A stretch of 53,901 bases of DNA from Prorocentrum cordatum (Eukaryota > Sar > Dinophyceae > Prorocentrales > Prorocentraceae), in NCBI GenBank assembly GCA_963575745.1, contig CAUYUJ010022047.1:55001-108901 (forward strand), in the 5' to 3' direction. Below the pieces are notes generated by a model. It had not been told where the DNA came from, did not search any database, and saw only the letters and a program-made list of their open reading frames with translations. This document shows, piece after piece, positions 42,279 to 50,949 of this stretch. The stretch's first letter is position 1. Each line of letters opens with the position of its first letter. Both the position numbers and the translations under genes were made by a program.

Positions 42279-43440
42279 TCATCGCCTCCTGCTCTCCGCA
42301 TGCCACCCACTTCGGCACACCCCTCACATGCTTCGTGGCCCCATAGGGAGCTCCACCGAAGGCCCTAGTGCCACCGTCCGCATGCGTCCTGCCCACCCAT
42401 TTCGGCACACCCCTCACACGCTTCGTGGCCCCATAGGGAGCTCCACCGAAGGCCCCAGTGCCACCGTCCGCATGCGTCACGCACACTCATTTCGGCACAC
42501 CCCTCACACGCTTCGTGGCCCCATAGGGAGATCCACCGAAGGCCCCAGTGCCACCGTCCGCATGCGTCCCGCACGCCCATTTCGGCACGCCCCTCACAAG
42601 TTTCGTGGCCCCATAAGGAGCTCCACCGAAAGCCCCAGTGCCACCGTCCGCATGCGTCCCGCACACCCATTTCGGGACACCCCTCACACGTTTCGTGGCA
42701 TCATAGGGAGCTCCACCGAAGGCCCCAGTGGCACCGTCCGCATGCGTCCCCACACCACAATTTCGGCACACCCCTCACACGCTTCGTGCCCCATAGGGAG
42801 CTCCACCGAAGGCCCCAGTGCCACCGTCCGCATGCGTCCTGCCCACCCATTTCGGCACACCCCTCACACGCTTCGTGGCCCCATACACCCCTCACACCAC
42901 CGGCACACCCCTCACACGCTTCGTGGCCCCGTAGGGAGCTCCACCAGGCCTGCCACCGTCCGCATGCGTCCTGCCCACCCATTTCGGCACACCCCTCACA
43001 CGCTTCGTGGCCCCATAGGGAGCTCCACCGAAGGCCCCAGTGCCACCGTCCGCATGCGTCCGGCACACCCATTTCGGCACACCCCTCACACGCTTCGTGG
43101 CCCCATAGGGAGATCCACCGAAGGCCCCAGTGCCACCGTCCGCATGCGTCCCGCACACCCATTTCGGGACACCCCTCAAACGTTTCGTGGCCCCATAGGG
43201 AGCTCCACCGAAGGCCCCAGTGCCAAGGCCCGCGTGCGTTCCGCACACCCAGTTCGGCGCGCCCTTCACGCGTTCCGTGGCCCCACAGGGAGCTCCTCCG
43301 AAGGCCCCAGTGCCACCGCCCGCATGCGTCCCGCACACCCAATTCGGCCACCGAAGGCCCCAGTGCGGCCGCCCGCATGCGTCCCGCACACCCAAGTCGG
43401 CACACCCCTCACACGTTTCGTGGCCCCAGAGGGAGCTGGA

Positions 43441-43905
43441 AGTCCCGACAGCTTCCCTAGGGCCGATCTCTTCGTCGTCGTCGTCCGTCGTCGACGTCCG
43501 ACTTGCGCGCGTCGCGGGGGCTCCGCGTAGCGCGGCGCCCGCAGCCTTGAATTTTGGAGTGCGCGGGCAAAGAGCAAGGAAAAGAAGGGGAGGAAGCGGG
43601 CGCGATCCTCGTGTGGGGCGTGCCGACATGGGCGTCGCGGCGCGCGGGCGCTGCCGTCGGGGTTCCCAGGAAAACTCCTTGCGGAGGCTACGCTCAGTGT
43701 CACGAGTTCTCAGAGTCAGGCAGACCCAAACCATTCCAAGTCGTATGCATTTACATTAGGCGACTCCATGCTCGCAGTCATGCAAACAGAATCCATCGCA
43801 CGCATATTCATTCAGAGTCAGACTCGCTCGCGCTTAGATTCTCCCGCGCTCAAGCTTTCATACTCAGATCTACCGTTTTCGTTCGTGCTGTGCACCCTAT
43901 CAGAC
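43441..43905. other. Foreign segment inside VNTR-4
   Basis: Separates the last 90-bp unit from the tail. It starts with GTCGTCGTCGTCCGTCGTCG, related to the 50090-50560 repeat, then has sequence without repeat partners. A normal unit fragment (TTCGGCACACCCCTCATACG) resumes at about 43909. No gene is supported. Confidence 0.65.
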
Positions 43906-44243
43906 AATTCGGCACACCCCTCATACGGTTCGTGACCCCATAGGACGCACCACCGAAGAATGTATTCACACTTGCGGTATTCGCAACTGCGTGTGGTTGG
44001 GCCCTTCGCCAGGCCAAATTTTGGCGGCCCAGGGCCCGAAGGCGGCCTCTCGGAGGCCGAAGGCGGCAACGCAGAGCTCCGCCTTGCTTGTTCCCTTCAC
44101 GTTTCGAATCGGGGGTCGATTACGGAACTGATTTGCCACCGCGTTTCCCGCCGACTCTATAAGACATGTGTAGAATGTACGTCGAATTATTTCAGTCCCG
44201 TGTATGTTCTCGTAGATTCGCTAAATGTTTCAGATTTTTCCCA

Positions 44244-44414
44244 ACATTCCTGTGTTGGGTACGTGGGTTCCCAACACGCAAGCGGTGGTGCGACGACATA
44301 TCCCAGTTTGTACAGAGTCGAATTGGGGGAATCACTCAACATTGGCTGGACTATGCATGTGATCAGATACTTTGGGACAGTTGGGAAGACGACTTCTTCC
44401 ACCAAATTCAGTAA
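44244..44414 (+). pseudogene. C-terminal fragment of a LINE-type protein
   Basis: Open frame ending at TAA 44412-44414. The protein has RWCDDISQFV, then HWLDYACDQILWDSWEDDF just before the stop. RWxDDI followed by W..A.D...W...E..F near the stop is a pattern I associate with the ends of LINE-type RT proteins. It is not the same as the end of the LINE at 35200-41730, so it would come from another family. The match rests on composition and spacing only. Confidence 0.4.
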
Positions 44415-44490
44415 GCGGGCTCCGGCCCACCCGCGCTGCTCCTAAGGGGCCCGCTGGCCGGCCAGCAGACTCAGCGCGCTCCGCTCCGCT

Positions 44491-47400
44491 CCTGTGTTGG
44501 GTACTCGTTTTGAATAGAGCAGTGTGGTCGCCCCGTCCTTCCTTCTCCTCCCCCCCTCTCCTCCCCTCCTCTCTCTCTCTCTCCTGTTTCTGGTGTTCCC
44601 CTCTCCTCTTCCTTCGTGCCGTCGGGCTGCGATCTGCGCAATGGTCGCCATTTTCGTGGGCTCCTGGGAGACCCACCAGGCCCAGCGGAGGTGGGTCCCA
44701 CGCGGATCACCTCGGACCCTCGCCGCCCCCTGGGGGGCTTGCGATCTGCGCAACTGTCGCTACTTTCGTGGGCTCCTCGGAGGCCCAGCGGAGGTGGGTC
44801 CCACGCGGATCACCTCGGTACCTCGCCGCCCCCTTGGGGGGCTTGCGATCTGCGTAACTATCCCCTTTTTCGTTGGCTCCTGGGAGGCCCAGCGGAGGTG
44901 GGTCCCACGCGGATCACCTCGGTACCTCGCCGCCCTTTTGGGGGGCTTGCGATCTGCGCAACTGTCGCCACTTTCGTGGGCTCCTGGGAGGCCCAGCGGA
45001 GGTGGGTCCCACGCGGATCACCTCGGTACCTCGCCGCCCCTTGGGGGGCTTGCGATCTGCGCAACTGTCGCCACTTTCGTGGGCTCCTGGGAGGCCCAGC
45101 GGAGGTGGGTTGTCCCACGCGGCTCACCTTGGTACCTCGCCGCCCCCTGGGGGGCTTGCGATCTGAGCAACTGTCGCCACTTTCGTGGGCTCCTGGGAGG
45201 CTCAGCGGAGGTGGGTCCCACGAGGATCACCTCGGTACCTCGCCGCCCCCTGGGGGGCTTGCGATCTGCGCAACTGTCGCCACTTTCGTGGGCTCCTCGG
45301 AGGCCCAGCGGAGGTGGGTTGTCCCACGCGGATCACCTCGGTACCTCGCCGCCCCCTGGGGGGCTTGCGATCTGCGCAACTGTCGCCACTTTCGTGGGCT
45401 CCTGGGAGGCCCAGCGGAGGTGGGTTGTCCCACGCGGATCACCTACGTACCTCGCCGCCCCCTGGGGGGCTTGCGATCTGCGCAACTGTCGCCACTTTCG
45501 TGGGCTCTTGGGAGGCTCAGCGGAGGTGGGTCCCACGTGGATCACCTCGGTACCTCGCCGCCCCCTGGGGGGCTTGCGATCTGCGCAATTGTCGCCACTT
45601 TCGTGGGCTCCTGGGAGGCCCAGCGGAGGTACGTCCCACGCGGATCACCTCGGTACCTCGCCGCCCCCTGGGGGCTTGCGATCTGCGCAACTGTCGCCAC
45701 TTTCGTGTGCTGCTGGGAGGTCCCAGCGGAGGTACGTCCCACGCGGATCACCTCGGTACCTCGCCCGCCCCCTGGGGGGTTTGCGATCTTCGCACGTCGC
45801 CACGTTCGGGTGGGCTCCTGGGAGGCCCAGCGGAGGTGGGTCCCACGCGGATCACCTTGGTACCTCGCCGCCCCCTGGGGGGCTTGCGATCTGCGCAATT
45901 GTCGCCACTTTCGTGGCTGGCTCCTGGGAGGCCCAGCGGAGGTACGTCATACGTGGATCACCTCGGTACCTCGCCGCCCCCTGGTGGGCTTGCGATCTGC
46001 GCAACTGTCGCCACCGCCACTTTCGTGGGCTCCTGGGAGACCCAGCGGAGGTGGGTCCCACGCGGATCACCTCGGTACGTCGCCGCCCTTTGGGGGGCTT
46101 GCGATCTGCGCAATTGTCGCCACTTTCGTGGGCTCCTGGGAGGCCCAGCGGAGGTGGGTCCCACGCGGATCACTTTGGTACCTCGCCGCCTTGTGGGAGT
46201 CTTGCGATCTGCACAATTGTCGCCACTTTCGTGGGCTCCTGGGAGGCACAGCGGAGGTGGGTCCACGTGGATCACTCGTACCTTCGCCGCCCCCTGGGGG
46301 GCTTGCCGACTCTGCGCCACTGTCAGTTTTCTCGTGGGCTCCTTGGAGGCCCAGCGGAGGTGGTCCTCGCGGATAAACTTGGTACCTCTCGCCGCCCCTG
46401 GGGGGCTTGCGATCTGCGCACTGGTCGCCACTTTCGTTGGCTCCTGGAGCCCAGGCGTAGGTAGGTCCTACGCGGATCACCTCGGTACCTCGCCGCTCCT
46501 GGGGGCTTGCGATCGGCGCAACTGTCGCCACTTCGTGGGCTCCTGGGAGGCCCAGCGGAGGTGAGTCCCACGCGGATCACCTCGGTACCTCGCCGCCCCC
46601 TGGGGGGCTTGCGATCGGCGCAACTGTCGCCACTTTCGTGGGCTCCTGGGAGGCCCAGCGGAGGTGGGTCCCACGCGGATCACCTCGACACCTCGCCGCC
46701 CCCTGCCTGGGGGACTTGCGATCGGCGCAACTGTCGCCACTGTCGTGGGCTCGCGAGGCCCAGCGGAGGGGGGTCCCGCGCGGATCACCTCGGTACCTCG
46801 CCGCCCTCTGGGGGGCTTACGATCTGCGTAATTGTCGCCACTTTCGTGGGCTCCTGGGAAGCCCAGCGGAGGTGGGTCGTCCCACGCTCTCCCTTGGTAC
46901 CTCTCGCCCCCGGTGGCTGCGACTGCGCAACTGTCGCCACTTTTCGTGGGCTCCTGGGAGGCCCAGCCGGAGATACGTCCCAACTGCGGATCACCTCGAG
47001 GGTACCTCGCCGCCCTTGGGGGGCCTTGCGATCTGCGCACTTCGTGCTTTTCCGCCACTTTCCTGGTGTAGTGTAGTGCCCGCGGAGGTGGTTCCCACGC
47101 AGAGCTCACTCTTGGTACCTCGCCGCCCCTTGGGGGCTTGCGATCCCTGCCACTGTGGGCTCTTGGGAGGCTCAGCGGAGGTGGGTCCCACGTGGATCAC
47201 CTCGGTACCTCGCCGCCCCCTGGGGGGCTTGCGATCTGCGCAACTGTCGCCACTTTCGTGGGCTCCTGGGAGGCTCAGCGGAGGTACGTCATACGCGGAT
47301 CACCACATGACCTCGCCGCCCCCCGGGGGGCTTGCGATCTGCGTACTTGTCGCCACTTTCGTGGGCTCCTGGGAGGCCCAGCGGAGGTGGGTCCCACGCG

Positions 47401-47950
47401 GATCACCTCGGGACTTGGGGGGCTTGCGATCTGCGCAACTGTCGCCACTTTCGTGGGCTCCTGGGAGGCCCAGCGGAGGTGGGTCCCACGCGGATCACCT
47501 CGGGACTTGGGGGGCTTGCGATCTGCGCAACTGTCGCCATTTTCGTGGGCTCCTGGGAGGCCCAGCGGAGGTGGGTCGTCCCACGCGGATCACCTCGATA
47601 CCTCGCCGCCGCCTTTGGGGGCTTGCGATCTGCGCAACTGTCGCCACTTTCGTGGGCTCCTAGGAGGCCCAGCGGAGGTACGTCATACGCGGATCACCAC
47701 GGGACCTCGCTCCCCTCTTTAGGGGCTGCGATCCGCGCAACTGTCGCCACTTTCGTGGGCTCCTGGGAGGCCCAGCGGAGGTACGTCATACGCGGATCAT
47801 CACGGGACTTCTTGCTGCGCTCTGCTGAAAGCACTGTTGGGTGCTCGTTCTGCGCACTGCGGGTCCTTCAGAATGCCAGTCGGCATTGAGTGGTCCTGGG
47901 TATAATCGCCACATGTCTAGAAAAGGCTTGGGTACGCCACAGGATAATTT
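44491..47950 (+). mobile_element. Composite repeat element VNTR-5 (103-bp units)
   Basis: A leader-like start at 44491 (CCTGTGTTGGGTACTCG, TTTTGAATAGAGC) leads to a CT tract (44535-44610), then about 30 units of 103 bp (44625-47800; CTTGCGATCTGCGC at 44946 and 45049). Each unit has ACTGTCGCCACTTTCGTGGG, GGCCCAGCGGAGGTGG and GATCACCTCGGTACCTCGCC. After 47800 comes GTTGGGTGCTCGTTCTGC and a tail-like GCTTGGGTACGCCACAGG. The core repeat is unrelated to the 77-90-bp units of the other elements while the ends are of the same family. Very long open frames in two forward frames are repeat by-products. Confidence 0.7.
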
Positions 47951-49936
47951 CTCAACCATCCTGTGGTGGTGGGTCCTCGTTTTGAAGAAACGGTCCCCGC
48001 GTCTCTGTGTCCTCCTCTCGTGCCTCCCCCAGTAGGGGTACCACATGCGTCTGCCACACCCAGTACAGCGCTTCGTGGCCCCATAGGGAGCTCCACCGAA
48101 TGCACCAGGGGGGGAGTACCACATGCGTCTGCCACACCCAGTACAGCGTTTCGTGGCCCCATAGGGAGCTCCACGTGATGCCCAAGGGGGGGGGGTACCA
48201 CATGCGCCTGCCACACTCAATCCAACATTTCGGCCACACCCAATACAGCGTTTCGTGGCCCCATAGGGTTCCCCACGTAAGGCCCCAGGGCGGGGGTACC
48301 ACATGCGTCTGCCACACCCAGTACAGCGCTTCGTGGCCCCATAGGGAGCTCCACGTAAGGCCCCAGGGCGGGGGTACCACATGCGTCTGCCACACCCAAT
48401 ACAGCGTTTCGTGGCCCCATATGGAGCTCCACGTGAGGCCCCAAGGTGGGGGGTATCATATGCGGCTGCCACACTCAGTACATCATTTCGTGCACACCCA
48501 GTACAGGGTTTCGTGGCCCCATAGGGAGCCCCACGTAAGGCCCCAGGGCGGGGGTACCACATGCGTCTGCCACACCCAGTGCAGCGTTTCGTGGCCCCAT
48601 GGGGAACTCCAGCTGAGGCCCCAGTGGGGGGTACCACAGGCGTTTGCCACATCCAGCACGGCGTTTCGTAGCACCATAGGGGGCTCCACCTAAGGCCCCA
48701 CTTGGGGGGTATCACATGCGTCCGCCACACCCGCTGCGGCTGTTCGTGGCCCCATAGGAAGCTCCACGTGAGGCCCCAGTGTGGGGTGGCCACATGCGTC
48801 CGCCACACCCAGTACAGCTTTTCGTGGCCCCGTGGGGAGCTCCACCTGAGGCCCCAGTGGGGGGTACCACATGCGTCCGCCACACCCAGTGCGGCGCTTC
48901 GTGGCCCCATAGGGAGCTCCACCTAAGGCCGCAGCCGGGGGTCCCACATGCGTCTGCCACACCTAGTGCAGCGTTTCGTGGCCCCATAGGAAGCTCCACG
49001 TAAGGCACCAGTGGGGGGTGGCCACATGCGTCCGCCACACCCAGTACAGCGTTTCGTGGCCCCATGGGGGGCTCCACGTAAGGCCCCAGTGCGGGTGGTC
49101 ACATGCGTCCGCCACGCCCAGTACAGCGTTTCGTTGCCAGTGGGACCGTCCACATGCGTCCAGCACACGCAATTTGGCATTTTCACCCACCCAGTGCAGC
49201 GTTTCGTGGCCCCATAGGGAGCTCCATCGAAGCACCCAGGGGGGCCGCCCGCATGCGACCCGCACGCGCAATTTGACATTTTCACGCACCCAGTACAGCG
49301 TGGCCCCAATAGGGACCACATGCGTCCCACACATTTATTTTGGCTGTTTCACCCACCCAGGAAAGCGTTCCGTGGCCCCATAGGAAACTCCACCGAAGCC
49401 CCCAGTGGTGCCGTCCGCATGCGTCCCGCACACCCAATTTGGCATTTTCACCCACCCACTATTGCGTTTGGTGGCTCCATAAGGAGCTCCACCGAAGCCC
49501 CCAGTGGGACCGCCCACATGCGTCCCGGAAACCTGATGTGGCATTTCCACCCACCCAGTACAGCGCTTCGTGGCTCCATAGGGAGCTCCACCGAAGCCCC
49601 CAGTGGGACCGTCCGCATGCGCGTCGGAAGCCCAAGTGGGTAGCTTCACCCACCCTGTGCAGCGTTTCGTTGCCCCGTAGGGAGCTCCACCGAAGCCCTC
49701 ACTGGGACCGTCCGCATGCGTCCCACACACCCAACTTGGCATTTTCACCCATCCAGCACAGCGTTTCGTGGCACCACAGGGAGCTCCACCGACGGCCCCA
49801 GTGCTACCGCCCGCATGCGTTCCCCCCCCACCATGTGCAGCGCTTCGTGGCCCCATAGGGAGCTTCACCGAAGAAGATATTCACAATTGCGGTACCCACA
49901 ACTGCATATGTTTGGGCCCTTCGCCAGGATAATTTT
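47941..49936 (+). mobile_element. Composite repeat element VNTR-6
   Basis: Leader 47941-48000 (AGGATAATTTCTCAACC, ATCCTGTGG, CTCGTTTTGAAGAAACGG) with a very short pyrimidine tract. About eleven units of roughly 80 bp with GTACCACATGCGTCTGCCAC follow (48040-49130), then about eight units of roughly 98 bp with AATTTGGCATTTTCACCCACC (49150-49850). The tail is 49868-49936 (GAAGATATTCACAATTGCGG, TATGTTTGGGCCCTTCGCC, AGGATAATTTT). The two unit types in one element suggest fusion or template switching. Confidence 0.78.
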
Positions 49937-50039
49937 GGAAATCAATTATGCAGTCGATCTCCAACTCGAACATTGGAGGTCTGGGGGCAACTTCGAGTCC
50001 GACGCGAGAGGACTCCATCCCCTCTCGGTCGCGAACTAG

Positions 50040-50560
50040 GCGGGCCCGTAACAGCCTGTGCTCCTTCAGCGCCGCGGTGGTCAACGACGAGGACAGCGTC
50101 CGACGTCCGACGTCCAACGACGGCGTCGGCGAACCAGGAGGGCCCGTAACAGCCTCGGCTCCTTCAGCGCCGCGGTGGTCGACGACGAGGACCTCGTCCG
50201 ACGTCCAACGTCCAACGTCCAACGACAACGACAACGTCCGACAACGACGAAGATGTCCGACGAAGACGTCCGACGACGACTTCCGACGAACGACGTCCGA
50301 CGAGGACGACGATTACGACGATGACTACCGACGAGGGCGAGGACGAGGAGGACAGAAGGGGACATACGACTTCCGACATCCGAGCAGTACGTCCGACGTC
50401 CGACATCCGACGACGACGACGACGGCCGACAACGACGACAACGTCCCGCGACGACGACGATGACGACGACGATGTCCGACGAGGTCCGACGACGACGCCC
50501 GACGACCTCAGACATCCGACGATTTCCGACGATTGACGTGCGACGACGACGACGACGCCT
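50040..50560. repeat. GACGTCCGACGAC repeat with a 111-bp tandem duplication at its start
   Basis: GGGCCCGTAACAGCCT to TCCTTCAGCGCCGCGGTGG occurs at 50042-50090 and again at about 50140-50180. From 50090 to 50560 the DNA is built of GACGTCCGACG, GACGACGAC and ACGTCCAACG units. Asp/Arg-rich frames here are by-products. 50560-50700 has no repeat partner and no clear gene. Confidence 0.8.
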
Positions 50561-50737
50561 CTTGAAAACTCGGCCTCGGCACCTCTCCCGGGGTGCACTT
50601 TGGCCAGAGTTTCGAAGGGGAACGCTGCCGTGGTGACGAGACGCCTCTCCTGGGGGCCGAACGTGGTGGGCACCACCTCAAATCAGCCGAGGAAGAGGTC
50701 ACGAGATTGACACGCTCTAAGATTTGCCAAGCTTCCC

Positions 50738-50759
50738 TCCGTAGTCATTTCCCCTCAAG
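50738..50759 (+). other. Relict dinoflagellate spliced leader 1
   Basis: 22 nt starting TCCGTAGTCATTT and ending CTCAAG. It agrees with the 22-nt dinoflagellate spliced leader (DCCGTAGCCATTTTGGCTCAAG as known) at 18 of 22 positions; the differences are one base in the CC pair and three around TGG. Such genomic relics arise when trans-spliced mRNA is copied back into DNA. Confidence 0.55.
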
Positions 50760-50817
50760 ATCGCAGCGTGCGCGAGCCCTGGAGATCGACACGTTCAAGA
50801 TTTGCCGAACGCTTTCC

Positions 50818-50839
50818 TCCGTAACCATTCTGGCTCAAG
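50818..50839 (+). other. Relict dinoflagellate spliced leader 2
   Basis: TCCGTAACCATTCTGGCTCAAG agrees with the dinoflagellate spliced leader at 20 of 22 positions. It lies 111 bp before the ATG of the PAS-type gene and in the same orientation. GTCGC follows, not the donor region typical of the SL RNA gene, so I read it as a leader relic, not an SL RNA gene. Confidence 0.75.
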
Positions 50840-50949
50840 GTCGCAGCGTGCGCGAGCCTCCCGTCTACCAGACCACTCCTCGTGCTGGGTTTGCGAGGTC
50901 TGGACTTGGCGGCACGCGCGAAATATAGCTGGAGGCACTGACGTCGCCC

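Larger units (their letters stand above)
41905..44023 (+). mobile_element. Composite repeat element VNTR-4
   Basis: Leader 41905-41965 (CCAGGCTGATTTTTCCCAACC, TGGTGTTGGG, CTCGTTTTGAAGAGACG), pyrimidine tract, then a long CAT/CCTCAT microsatellite. About thirteen units of 90 bp follow (42300-43440, unit start TTCGGCACACCCCTCACAC). The tail (about 43955-44023: GTATTCACACTTGCGG, TGTGGTTGGGCCCTTCGCC) is separated from the last unit by about 460 bp of other DNA. Confidence 0.75.
50703..50858 (+). repeat. Two tandem 80-bp units, each containing a spliced-leader relic
   Basis: Unit 1 (50703-50778) and unit 2 (50782-50858) both read GAGATNGACACG, AAGATTTGCC, a 22-nt leader relic, then TCGCAGCGTGCGCGAGCC. 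The spacing of the two relics is exactly 80 bp. Confidence 0.85.

Noticed and set aside
42071-42310. Poly-Asp / poly-His frames in the CAT microsatellite
   Set aside because: Pure microsatellite translation; no flanking coding sequence.
44640-44680. Spliced-leader-like string in the VNTR-5 unit (GTCGCCATTTTCGTGGGCTCC)
   Set aside because: It needs insertions to align with the leader and other units have CACTTTCG; chance likeness.
44524-46564. Three overlapping plus-strand frames of 459-646 codons in VNTR-5
   Set aside because: All arise from the same 103-bp unit read in shifting phase; no domain and no start context.
50156-50676. Val/Arg/Ser-rich minus-strand frame over the GACGTCC repeat
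   Set aside because: Composition follows directly from the repeat units.
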